Shown here in pieces: positions 43,454-52,126 of a DNA stretch of 64,000 bases. The stretch comes from Spirosoma pollinicola (GTDB lineage Bacteria; Bacteroidota; Bacteroidia; Cytophagales; Spirosomataceae): the NCBI RefSeq assembly GCF_002831565.1, contig NZ_CP025096.1, forward strand, positions 2,271,027-2,335,026, in the 5' to 3' direction. A program made the position numbers and the translations under genes. Position 1 is the first letter of the stretch. Each line of letters opens with the position of its first letter. Under the pieces are notes generated by a model. The model saw only the letters and a list, made by a program, of their open reading frames with translations. It did not search any database and was not told the DNA's origin.

Positions 43454-45235
43454 GTGAATTCACACCTTACAATTCCCCTCTTTCTGCTGGCTTCGCTTCC
43501 GGTGTTGGGCCAGCATGACCACAGTGCCCACACGGCGACTACCTCATCAGCCACGCATTGCCGTCCGCCCGAAATCCGCAAGGTTGCCCTGCCACCACCT
43601 AACCTGATGGAAGGTATTGGCAAAAGTCACCTCAAAATAACGACCAAATCGGACTCTGCGCAACGCTACTTCGATCAGGGACTCTCCTTACTGCATGACT
43701 TCTGGGATTTTGAAGCATTCCGGGCCTTCGAATACGCGGCCAAACTCGACACCACAGCCGCTATGCCCCATTGGGGAATCTATATGACCATTCGATCAGG
43801 CGACCAAAAACGGCAGGCGGATAAAAAGAAGGCGTTGGAACAGGCTAAAAAGTGGAGCAAAAAGGCGTCGGAACCCGAACAATTATATATAAAAGCGATT
43901 GAGGTGGAAGCGGCAGCTACCGATGCTAAGAAAAGCCGGGAGGAGGGAAACCGGGCCTTTATCGCCGAGATGGATAACCTGATTCACCGCTATCCCGACG
44001 ACGTAGAAGCAAAGTTAATCCTCTGGCTAGGGGGCATTGGGGGTAGTTACTCGGCCGATGGTAAGCCCGAGGAAAACACGATGTACGCCCAAACGATGCT
44101 GGAAAAACTGCTCATCTCGCATCCCGATCATCATGCGGTGCACCATTACTGGATTCATCAAATGGAAAACTGCTGTCCGCAGGCCGCCTTAGCCAGCGCC
44201 CAAAAGCTGGCTTCCCTAGCGCCGGCGTCGGGTCATGTCGTCCACATGCCTGGCCATATTTACTACCGGCTGGGCGATTACAAGCGGGCCAGGCAATCGT
44301 TTCTGGCCGCCATGCGCGTCGATTCGGCCTATATGAGCGGGCAGGGCATTCACCGACTGGATACCTGGAACTATGACCACAACCTCCAGTACCTGATTGC
44401 CAACGACGCTGAGGAAGGCCGCTACCAGGAAGCTACGGCTATCTTGAGCCGACTCCTCGACAAATCAGGCGTGCAGGATACGGCCCGCGCTCAAGACTTC
44501 AAAAAATGGGCGCTCAACAATGGCCAGCAGCGGCCGGTATCGCTGGCCGTTCGCTTTGGACAGTTCGCGCAGGCCGCTGATTATCAATTACGAAACCTGG
44601 CCGATACAGCCGCTCAGCGGGCAGGCATGGGTGACAAAGCGTATGCTGAATATCGGAAGATGCCCCTGCGCCGTCACCGCGTCGCCTACTTCCTGGGTAT
44701 GGACGCTATCGAAAAAGGCAAAATCGACTTGGCCCGCCAGTACGCCAACGAACTGGATGCCGATCTATGGCGAGCCACCAAGCAGGACAAAACGTTGAGT
44801 GGCTACCAGGAAACGCTGCTTAGTTTGCACTCGGTTGAACTACAAGGCAACGTGTATAGCCTTCAGGGCGACACCACGCATGCGTTTGGCTTACTAAAGG
44901 AGGCCGTGAAGTTAGAAAAGGAATTGGGCTACCAGGAACCTCCTCTCTACGAGTACCCCACCCGTTTGTCGCTGGCCAAGGCCTATCAACGGGCCCGGCA
45001 GTGGCCACAGGCACGGGACACCTATCAGGCGTTGCTGAAGGAAAGGCCTAATAGTGGTTTCGCCCTTTTTGGTTTAGCTCAGGTTTGGGAATTGGAAGGC
45101 AACCGGGCCGAAGCGGCCAAAGCCTATCAAACCTTTCTGTCGACCTGGAATGAAGCCGACGCTGATCTTCCCCAGATCAAAAAAGCCCGAGCCTGGATGC
45201 GGCTGAATAAAGGGCCGTTAACCGCCGAAAAATAG
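43454..45235 (+). CDS. TPR-repeat exported protein
   Basis: About 593 residues from a GTG at 43454, which gives a signal peptide (NSHLTIPLFLLASLPVLGQ); the frame is open back to 43382. The mature protein starts with a His-rich stretch (HDHSAHT) and then TPR-like helices: FDQGLSLLHDFWDFEAFRAFEYAAKLDTTAAMPHWG, VVHMPGHIYYRLGDYKRARQSFLAA, and C-terminal YPTRLSLAKAYQRARQWPQARDTYQ and GFALFGLAQVWELEGNRAEAAKAY. The His-containing segments H-H-A-V-H-H-Y and HMPGH suggest a metal site. Family known only as TPR protein; probably periplasmic binding or assembly. Confidence 0.8.
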   Translation: MNSHLTIPLFLLASLPVLGQHDHSAHTATTSSATHCRPPEIRKVALPPPNLMEGIGKSHLKITTKSDSAQRYFDQGLSLLHDFWDFEAFRAFEYAAKLDTTAAMPHWGIYMTIRSGDQKRQADKKKALEQAKKWSKKASEPEQLYIKAIEVEAAATDAKKSREEGNRAFIAEMDNLIHRYPDDVEAKLILWLGGIGGSYSADGKPEENTMYAQTMLEKLLISHPDHHAVHHYWIHQMENCCPQAALASAQKLASLAPASGHVVHMPGHIYYRLGDYKRARQSFLAAMRVDSAYMSGQGIHRLDTWNYDHNLQYLIANDAEEGRYQEATAILSRLLDKSGVQDTARAQDFKKWALNNGQQRPVSLAVRFGQFAQAADYQLRNLADTAAQRAGMGDKAYAEYRKMPLRRHRVAYFLGMDAIEKGKIDLARQYANELDADLWRATKQDKTLSGYQETLLSLHSVELQGNVYSLQGDTTHAFGLLKEAVKLEKELGYQEPPLYEYPTRLSLAKAYQRARQWPQARDTYQALLKERPNSGFALFGLAQVWELEGNRAEAAKAYQTFLSTWNEADADLPQIKKARAWMRLNKGPLTAEK

Positions 45236-45373
45236 TATGTTTTTGGACTTGCTACCCCTTTTGAGGCCAATAGACAACGGTCGCCCAAGTCCCGTATCCA
45301 GGCTACCCATTGCGAGGGTTTGCCAAGGCTAGCAAGTAAAAAATTGGCCATTCAAATTCCGTCCCTATCGGAC

Positions 45374-45522
45374 GTGGCTGTTGCACAACTATTTTGAGAC
45401 AGAGTTTGACCACAGATCTGCTAGCTAACAGGCTCAGAAATGGGGAGTTCAGCCAAAGGATCGGTCCGAATCAACTAATTTATTCGTAAGCGGACTACCA
45501 ATATGAGTTGTGCAACAGCCAC
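45374..45522. mobile_element. 149-bp MITE with IS1182-like ends
   Basis: Perfect 17-bp inverted ends (GTGGCTGTTGCACAACT at 45374-45390; complement at 45506-45522) and a perfect GGAC target duplication (45370-45373 and 45523-45526). The ends differ by one base from those of the IS at 29113-30534, so it is a non-autonomous relative. It holds no gene. Confidence 0.8.
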
Positions 45523-45714
45523 GGACGTTTAACTGAACGGTGTTCGTGCAGGAGGAAAGAGGCCGAAAACTTGCTTTTTCGCGTTCAATAAATCCGTTCA
45601 GTTTACTCGTTCACGATTTTTCGCTGTCAGGAGGTTTATTTGAACGTTTGTCGCCTTCCAGTTTATCTCCCTGGTGAAGTTTCACCAGCTATCCCTTATT
45701 GAGTATCTTCGCCA

Positions 45715-46773
45715 ATGTGGAGTCATATTCACTACGATCAACTTTACCATAAAGCCGACTCTGCTCTCCTACAAATGGATCAATTAGTTTCTGAAATTCG
45801 ACAAATTATTAGCCAATCAAGAGAGAGTGCGGCTCGATCTATCAATCATGCTCTAGCCCTTATGTACTGGCACATTGGCCGGGTTATCGTCGAGGATGAA
45901 CAGCAAGGCCAGGAACGGGCCACTTACGGTAAAGCGCTCATTAAAAACCTCTCGATTCAGTTAGTGGCTGAATATGGTGAAAACTTTTCGAGCCGAAACC
46001 TTCAATTAAGTCGGCAGTTTTACCTCACCTTTCCAATTGTGAACTCAGTGAGTTCACAATTAACCTGGACTCATTATAAAGTCTTGGTGCGTCTGGATGA
46101 CACGAGTAAGCGAGCCTTCTACATGGCCGAGACGGAGAAAAATGCCTGGACGGTGCGTCAACTAGAACGACAGATCAACAGCTTGCTTTATGAACGCTTA
46201 TTAATGAGCCAGGATAAAGAAAGCGTCTTAGCTATAGCCCAATCTGAGGCAAAGCCGACTCACCCACACCAGGTTATTAAAGATCCCATCGTGCTTGAAT
46301 TCTTGGGGCTAAAACCACAAGCCAGTTATTATGAACAGGATATTGAAGCCGCGATCATCACCCATATTCAGGAATTTCTCTTAGAACTGGGGAATGGTTT
46401 CTCCTTCGTTGCCCGGCAAAAGCGGATCATCATTGAGAGTGACGAATTTAAAATCGATTTAGTCTTCTACAATCGGTTGTTACAATGTTTTGTGTTGCTG
46501 GATCTGAAAATGGACAAGATAACCCATCAGGATTTAGGTCAACTACAGATGTATGTGAACTACTACGACCGTGACATAAAGGAGTCGTATGAAAATCCCA
46601 CGATTGGTGTTTTGTTGTGTGCGGATAAAAATGATGCGGTCGTACGCTATACCCTTCCGGCAAACAACACCCAGTTGTTTGCCAGTAAGTACCAGTTACA
46701 CTTACCTACGGAGCAACAGCTAATTAATGAGATTCGAAAGGAACTACCAAATGACCAGACCGATCAACGGTAA
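45715..46773 (+). CDS. PDDEXK nuclease-domain protein (YhcG/DUF1016 family)
   Basis: A 352-residue protein with two parts. The N-terminal DUF1016_N region (LVSEIRQIISQSRESAARSINHALALMYWHIGRVI; RQLERQINSLLYERLLMS) is helical. The C-terminal region is a PD-(D/E)xK nuclease fold: FSFVARQKRII, FKIDLVFYNRLLQCFVLLDLKMDKITHQDLGQLQMYVNYYD, with IDLVF and LDLK as catalytic-site elements. Family members in Escherichia and others are implicated in DNA processing, and the genes are common in defence regions. It lies 212 bp before the WYL regulator and the cas operon, on the same strand. Whether it belongs to the CRISPR system is an open question. Confidence 0.88.
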   Translation: MWSHIHYDQLYHKADSALLQMDQLVSEIRQIISQSRESAARSINHALALMYWHIGRVIVEDEQQGQERATYGKALIKNLSIQLVAEYGENFSSRNLQLSRQFYLTFPIVNSVSSQLTWTHYKVLVRLDDTSKRAFYMAETEKNAWTVRQLERQINSLLYERLLMSQDKESVLAIAQSEAKPTHPHQVIKDPIVLEFLGLKPQASYYEQDIEAAIITHIQEFLLELGNGFSFVARQKRIIIESDEFKIDLVFYNRLLQCFVLLDLKMDKITHQDLGQLQMYVNYYDRDIKESYENPTIGVLLCADKNDAVVRYTLPANNTQLFASKYQLHLPTEQQLINEIRKELPNDQTDQR

Positions 46774-46985
46774 TTCATTATAGCCTGATTAAAGAAAGAA
46801 TGGGCTGGTGACTAAGGGTACGCCTAAAGGAATAATTTATGATACTGATACTGAGTTTGATAAATTACAAATCCACCTTTCTTTTTGACAGAATACGTAA
46901 TTCATATAATAAATCATACTATAGCCTGCTTTAATCAAACTTCTTTACCTAAGTTGGCAGACAATTCACACCATGTCCGTCTTTC

Positions 46986-47903
46986 ATGAACGATTCTGCA
47001 AAGCTGCGCCGTCAACTCCATTTAATTCGCTGCTTAGATAAGCCCTATACTTACCCTTCTCTAATACAAGTCCACAAATACCTACTGGATCATGACATCG
47101 AGCAGACGTCGCTAGCCACTGTCGAGCGGGATATAAATGACATCCGAACCGACTACGATATATCCATTATCTACGACCGTCGACGGCATGGCTACTTCCT
47201 GGACTTACCTACCGACGATGAAGATATTAGCAATTTCCGTGAGTTTGTTCGATTACTGGAACGACGTGAACGGCTGGAATTATTGACGCGGTCGGGCCGG
47301 TCGGTGGCTCAGTATATTCAGCTTGAGCAACACAATGGCTTTCGAGGTCTTGACCTAATGGCTCCGTTGTGGAATGCGCTTCAACGAAAGCTAGTGATTA
47401 CATTTTCCTATCAGGCCTATAAAGATAAACCCGCCGAAAAGCGTTGGGTGGAGCCTGGCTTATTATTCGAATACCGAAACCGGTGGTATTTAGACGGGTT
47501 CGACCTCGACCGCAACGGCGAACGCACCTTTGGGCTCGACCGAATCATTGATCTAACGCTAACGCCCCAATCTATTTTACCCAGCCGTCAGACCGACTAC
47601 CGGGCTGCTCGTCGGCACGTTATTGGGGTAACAGCCCCGCCGGGCAGCTCCATTGAGCATGTGATTCTTCGCTTTCGCCGACCTGAGGCCGAATATATTC
47701 TATCGTTACCCCTGCACAACAGCCAGCAAACCCTAGCCGAGACGCCGACCTATGTCGATATTGAGATTCAGGTCGTGCTAAACCATGAATTGGAACGCGA
47801 GATTCTGGCCTATGGTGAGGAGGTTGAGGTTTTGGCTCCAGCTTGTTTGAGAGAAACAATGGCCAGAAGGTATAGTAATGTCATGAAGCACTACGATTCG
47901 TAA
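46986..47903 (+). CDS. WYL-domain transcriptional regulator
   Basis: A 305-residue protein with an N-terminal helix-turn-helix (LRRQLHLIRCLDKPYTYPSLIQVHKYL; TSLATVERDINDIR) and a WYL ligand-binding domain (RKLVITFSYQAYKDKPAEKRWVEPGLLFEYRNRWYLDGFDLDR), then a WCX-type tail (SSIEHVILRFRRPEAEYILSLPLH). WYL regulators are frequently found next to CRISPR-cas and other defence genes, where they repress or activate in response to nucleotides or DNA. It lies 141 bp before cas6 on the same strand, with palindromes in the gap, so it is the likely regulator of the cas operon. Confidence 0.9.
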   Translation: MNDSAKLRRQLHLIRCLDKPYTYPSLIQVHKYLLDHDIEQTSLATVERDINDIRTDYDISIIYDRRRHGYFLDLPTDDEDISNFREFVRLLERRERLELLTRSGRSVAQYIQLEQHNGFRGLDLMAPLWNALQRKLVITFSYQAYKDKPAEKRWVEPGLLFEYRNRWYLDGFDLDRNGERTFGLDRIIDLTLTPQSILPSRQTDYRAARRHVIGVTAPPGSSIEHVILRFRRPEAEYILSLPLHNSQQTLAETPTYVDIEIQVVLNHELEREILAYGEEVEVLAPACLRETMARRYSNVMKHYDS

Positions 47904-47921
47904 AAAATCAAAATAATTCAT

Positions 47922-47956
47922 ATTCCGGAATTACTCCCTCAAGTTTTGGTGGGAGT
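47922..47956. promoter_or_regulatory. Palindromes between the WYL gene and cas6
   Basis: ATTCCGGAAT (47922-47931) is a perfect 10-bp palindrome, and ACTCCC (47933-47938) pairs with GGGAGT (47951-47956). They lie 90-120 bp before the cas6 start and are candidate WYL operators or a promoter hairpin. Confidence 0.4.
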
Positions 47957-48044
47957 GCCTACTTTCCTTTGTATTGTTCAAAAGATAGCACTGACCTTTC
48001 CGCACAACCTCTTATACACAGGCATTAATGATTCCTTTACCCCT

Positions 48045-48710
48045 ATGCGACTTCAACTACAACTCACACCTAACACACAGCCCGTTCCCTTCGACCATCT
48101 GCACCAACTAACCGGGGCACTACACAAATGGCTTGGGCAAAACAATATTCACGATGGCTTGAGCCTATATAGCTTTGGCTGGCTACGAGGGGGTAAGCCA
48201 ATTGGAAGAAACCTATATTTTTTAGAGAACGCTACATGGTCGATTAGTTTTCACGACGATAGTCAAGCTTGGCAGCTGGCCCGTGGTATTCTGAAAGACC
48301 CAATGTTTGCCTTCGGAATGAAGGTTGAGAAGGCAACTGAGATGCCTTTGCAGACCGGGTTTACTCAAATTAGTTTTAAAGTCGATGGTATGGTAGTAGC
48401 CCGTCGTAAAAGGCCAGATGGGTCCAAAGAATATTTGCTCTGGGATAATCCGGCGGCTGACGAAGTGCTTACAGGAATCTTTCGGCAAAAACTCACCGCA
48501 GCCGGATTCGGCCCTGAACACTTGTCGGCAACGGTACAATTCGACCGCAATTTTGCCAACGCCCGCACTAAAATTGCCACTATTAAAAGTATTAAACACA
48601 AGGGTAGCGAATGTCCGGTTATCGTCACCGGTACTCCCGAAGCCGTTCATTTTGTCCAATTAGTCGGTGTGGGTGATTTGACAGGCAGCGGCTTTGGTGC
48701 CTTACTCTAA
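48045..48710 (+). CDS. cas6: CRISPR endoribonuclease Cas6
   Basis: About 221 residues from the ATG at 48045 (MRLQLQLTPNTQPVPF); the frame is open back to 47946, but those 33 residues are not Cas6-like. The N-terminal ferredoxin-like half contains HKWLGQNNIHDGLSLYSFGWLRGG with candidate catalytic His, and the C-terminus ends in the glycine-rich GVGDLTGSGFGALL typical of the family. Cas6 cuts the repeat transcript to leave an 8-nt tag, here ATTGAAAG as judged from the repeat. It is the first gene of the cas operon; cas5 begins 11 bp after its stop. Confidence 0.92.
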   Translation: MRLQLQLTPNTQPVPFDHLHQLTGALHKWLGQNNIHDGLSLYSFGWLRGGKPIGRNLYFLENATWSISFHDDSQAWQLARGILKDPMFAFGMKVEKATEMPLQTGFTQISFKVDGMVVARRKRPDGSKEYLLWDNPAADEVLTGIFRQKLTAAGFGPEHLSATVQFDRNFANARTKIATIKSIKHKGSECPVIVTGTPEAVHFVQLVGVGDLTGSGFGALL

Positions 48711-48721
48711 ATCCTGAACGC

Positions 48722-49543
48722 ATGGAAAACATAGACCTTAGTTTCTTTTTAGAGCCTCCCGTATTGGATACGGCTGCGCTTCTGACGATCGAAGCCTTAT
48801 ACCCGCTTTCGATGGTGCCTGCCCAACCGGGAGCTTATTACCGTAGTCAGGCTCACCCGACCGACCCCATGATTTTTGGCATGTTGGAAAATGCCTTGGG
48901 CTGGCATTTTGGCGAAAAGGAGCGTAGTGAGTTTCTCAAAGACTTGCGAAAAACGGCCAGCAAAAAGCATAATAAGCAAGCTAAATGGAAGGATTCTGAT
49001 TGGCTGTCAGGTAGATCATCCGGTTCTGGCTCGGGGTTTACAAGCTTGCTTATGTACCATATGCACGTTGATACGCATTGGCTCCCGCAGGTGATGGAAT
49101 ACGATGATTTGTGGTCGCAACATCTCCATGATGTCGGGGCCAACTTCATGGGTGGTAGCAAGCATTATGACGGTGATTTGGAGTCACTTATTAACAGGTC
49201 TAAAACACCGGATACGACGAAACCGATAAATCCAAAGACTAAAAAATACCCTCCCTTGATTGAGTTTGGTGAAAGTACGACTCACCAAAAGTTGACACGT
49301 GAAGACGCGACAATACTACCATCAGGAGCGGTGCATTTTAAATCAGTTCGGGATGGGTATCCACTATACTATGTCAGTCCTAAACGACGGGGCTACGTAG
49401 TTCCTCAATCGCCATATCGCTATAGAATCATGACCACATTGACGCTGGCAAACCTAATACAGATTGCACTGAATGACCCGGCATCTCCGCTTTACTTAGG
49501 TTCAAATGATGGTTGGGTTGATGTAAACTGGGAACAACTATGA
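48722..49543 (+). CDS. cas5: Cascade subunit Cas5
   Basis: A 273-residue protein whose opening (LTIEALYPLSMVPAQPGAYYRSQAHPTDPMIFGMLENALGWHF) matches the Cas5 N-terminal RAMP domain, in the short form seen in the Porphyromonas-type I-B systems. Cas5 caps the 5' tag of the crRNA in Cascade. The position between cas6 and the large subunit, and the four-base stop-start overlap with the next gene (ATGA at 49540-49543), support the assignment. A glycine/serine-rich turn (SGRSSGSGSGF) lies in the middle. Identity rests on context plus weak motifs, so it is less certain than its neighbours. Confidence 0.78.
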   Translation: MENIDLSFFLEPPVLDTAALLTIEALYPLSMVPAQPGAYYRSQAHPTDPMIFGMLENALGWHFGEKERSEFLKDLRKTASKKHNKQAKWKDSDWLSGRSSGSGSGFTSLLMYHMHVDTHWLPQVMEYDDLWSQHLHDVGANFMGGSKHYDGDLESLINRSKTPDTTKPINPKTKKYPPLIEFGESTTHQKLTREDATILPSGAVHFKSVRDGYPLYYVSPKRRGYVVPQSPYRYRIMTTLTLANLIQIALNDPASPLYLGSNDGWVDVNWEQL

Positions 49544-51192
49544 TAAACCCAAATAACTGGCATCCTTATCCACGCTATGGTTTGGCAACTGCAATGGTCA
49601 TGTTAGATAATCAGCTTGCTGATTTTACGGACCCGATAATGTTGCTCAAACTGGGAGCAAAAGCGTTGAGAAAAGGGATTAATGCTTATTCGCTTCGTAC
49701 ACTTGGCGATCCGAAAAGTGACACAAAATTATCTTTCACCTATTTATCTGGGGAGGATGTGAATCCCGGTAGTGCCAATAATCAGAGCAGCAAATTCGGC
49801 TACTTTCTGGCTCCTCACATATTGACTAGCAATAATGCCGCTGAAGCAATAAAAGAAATTCGGCAATTGCTTCAGCTATTAGATGGAACAGATGTCAATC
49901 CAGCTAAATCGTACGAGCTGAAGCGGTCGTTCGCACCCATGATTGCTAAGTTGAACAATGGTAATGCCTCTATGGCCAATCCGCGTGTTGGTTTATTGGA
50001 AGCAACATTCACCGCCATTGCTACGCTGACTGACTTGAAGCCCAGTGTGTACGCACCACATAAGAAAGATGAGTTCTGTAATTTCGGCATCATTCCCGAC
50101 TTACCTCTATGGGACGAACAGAAGCCTTCTCACCTGCCACTGATCGAGTTCGTCGAGGTTTTTAAAGACTTGACTGACACTTACGCAAGAGAACCTGGAG
50201 AGGATAAGTACATCGCTACGGTGAAGCCTGATAAAAAGGCCTATGCCCGACCCAGTGTTTTCTCAGGGAATTACCCTGGAGCCGCAAAGGGAGGCACGCT
50301 GGGTGCAATAAGTCTGGTGGCCGCCATCGGCCGTTGGGCACGCCAGGAGAACACGTTGCTACTTGGTAAGCCGAATAACGAGTTAGCCAGAATCGTGTTA
50401 ATTCAACTGGCTACGCGACCGCTTTACATCGTCTCCTACGAAGGCATCCGACAGGAGTCGTTTGGACACCACTTAGTTGACCTTGCACTGAACTCAGACT
50501 TGAGCGACATCAATCAGGCTTTCAATAAAGTCAGGCTGCTTGGTATTGACGAAAGAGAAAAGTTCAAAAGCACAAACTGGCAGAACTTTCGAATGATGAG
50601 CGACCGCTTTCTTCGGCTTTACACCCCTGCGTCATTTCAGGATTTTCTGGCCTTCCGTGCCGAATATCCAGCCTCACTTAAACCGTTAATCGAACACTAC
50701 ATGACCCAGCAATCCGACAAACTCAGCCCGGAGATTATTAAGTCAGCCCGCGCTTATGGAGAATCGCTCAACAATGCAGCATTCAGCGCTGCGACCGAAG
50801 AAATGGAAGATGATGCCCGCAGGCAAAACAAACCGAAACCGACGTCTGAGATTAAGAAAACGCTCGATTACCGAACAAAACGAAATCAATACAAAGATCG
50901 AATTCTAACGCAGTTTGAAAGCACTGTCGGCAGCGCCAAATCAAGTGCGGCTCTGCTGTCACAATTAGGGACGATTGCGGGTCGATTGACACATCGGGAG
51001 ATTAAGCCCGAAGCGGGCGAATTTATGGAAGCCGTTTTGACCGGTGATATTTCCATTGACGATGCTAAAAACCTCATAACTGCTTTCATGCGCCTTAGCA
51101 CATTTAAAGCCGCGACGTCTGAGGCTCTGGGCGTAGTCCATGAGGATGACGAACTTGAAACAGCCGAAACTAAAACCATAACCGAAGACTAA
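49540..51192 (+). CDS. cas8: Cascade large subunit (Cas8b-like, Csp2 type)
   Basis: A 550-residue protein placed where the large subunit belongs, between cas5 and cas7. The N-terminal two thirds (YPRYGLATAMVMLDNQLADF; SVFSGNYPGAAKGGTLGAISLVAAIGRWARQENTLL) show no catalytic motif, as expected for Cas8, which recognises the PAM. The last 160 residues are a helical bundle (SDKLSPEIIKSARAYGESL; RILTQFESTVGSAKSSAALL), suggesting a fused or internally translated small subunit. As I recall, the similar Porphyromonas-type subunit is called Csp2. It starts within the cas5 stop and ends 12 bp before cas7. Confidence 0.75.
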   Translation: MINPNNWHPYPRYGLATAMVMLDNQLADFTDPIMLLKLGAKALRKGINAYSLRTLGDPKSDTKLSFTYLSGEDVNPGSANNQSSKFGYFLAPHILTSNNAAEAIKEIRQLLQLLDGTDVNPAKSYELKRSFAPMIAKLNNGNASMANPRVGLLEATFTAIATLTDLKPSVYAPHKKDEFCNFGIIPDLPLWDEQKPSHLPLIEFVEVFKDLTDTYAREPGEDKYIATVKPDKKAYARPSVFSGNYPGAAKGGTLGAISLVAAIGRWARQENTLLLGKPNNELARIVLIQLATRPLYIVSYEGIRQESFGHHLVDLALNSDLSDINQAFNKVRLLGIDEREKFKSTNWQNFRMMSDRFLRLYTPASFQDFLAFRAEYPASLKPLIEHYMTQQSDKLSPEIIKSARAYGESLNNAAFSAATEEMEDDARRQNKPKPTSEIKKTLDYRTKRNQYKDRILTQFESTVGSAKSSAALLSQLGTIAGRLTHREIKPEAGEFMEAVLTGDISIDDAKNLITAFMRLSTFKAATSEALGVVHEDDELETAETKTITED

Positions 51193-51204
51193 TTCTGACA
51201 AACC

Positions 51205-52125
51205 ATGACTATCAAATCCATTACAGTAACGCTCATTGCCCCAATGTCTGACCATGCCGCTAACCGGGGCGAAAAGCTATTGGGTAACGCGTCATCTATC
51301 AAGCGCCGACCCGATGGCCGGGTATATATTTCTGGCCAGATGCAACGCCACGCCCTGTTTAGTGCTGTCGAACGGCTAAATGATGACGATCCGAACGGCA
51401 CGTATGTCGCCAATGGTGACGGACCATCAACCAAAATAGAGATTGACTTAAGAAGTGATTTAGGCGGCTACTTAGACACAAACAAAGGGGAATATTCTGG
51501 TCGCCGGACAGCTCCATTAACTGCCACCCCCGCCGTAGCAATCACCCGTAGCGATATTGGCCGGGACTTGCTGGTACGTCTTAAACAAAACGCTGATGCC
51601 GAATCAGAGCAAAAGCAGGCGTTAGCTACCAACGAATTCAGCCAGCGCGACGATATGGTAATGAGTTTTCACCTGGATATTGGGGCAGTTGGCGTTCGCA
51701 AGCGGTATAGTTACGAGAAGGAACAGCATATTGAAACTCAATATGATAACTTCATTAAAGATGATGAGCATCGTCGGCGGGTTAAGTTGTTTTTGGAAGC
51801 TACGCGCTCAATAACCGACTACGCTAACCAAGCCCGGCAAGCAACATCAGGTGAACCGCAAAAAGTGTTGATTGTGCTAGATACGAAAATGAGCCGGAAA
51901 GCCGCCCGGTATTTTGCCCCAGAAACTTCCCCAGAAGTACAGGCGAACATACGGGCTGAGTTGACAGCAAGAGAAGCACAGTACTTTCTGGGTGATGACA
52001 CCCAAAAGCCGGACGAAGCAAAAGGGCATTACAGCGTAGACATGGCCTATGAAAAAGCCACGGATGCGCTAATGGCGGGGACATTATATCGTCCGGCATC
52101 AATGATATCCAAAATGCCTGCGTAA
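51205..52125 (+). CDS. cas7: Cascade backbone subunit Cas7 (Cst2/DevR family, Csp1 type)
   Basis: A 306-residue protein with features of the DevR/Cst2 branch of Cas7: ISGQMQRHALFSAVERLND near the N-terminus, RSDLGGYLDTNKGEYSGRRTAPLTATPAVA, and SFHLDIGAVGVRKRYSY. Cas7 polymerises along the crRNA spacer and forms the Cascade backbone. Its stop is only one base from the cas3 start. The family call is firm from the motif pattern and position; the subtype name is from memory. Confidence 0.85.
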   Translation: MTIKSITVTLIAPMSDHAANRGEKLLGNASSIKRRPDGRVYISGQMQRHALFSAVERLNDDDPNGTYVANGDGPSTKIEIDLRSDLGGYLDTNKGEYSGRRTAPLTATPAVAITRSDIGRDLLVRLKQNADAESEQKQALATNEFSQRDDMVMSFHLDIGAVGVRKRYSYEKEQHIETQYDNFIKDDEHRRRVKLFLEATRSITDYANQARQATSGEPQKVLIVLDTKMSRKAARYFAPETSPEVQANIRAELTAREAQYFLGDDTQKPDEAKGHYSVDMAYEKATDALMAGTLYRPASMISKMPA

Positions 52126-52126
52126 T

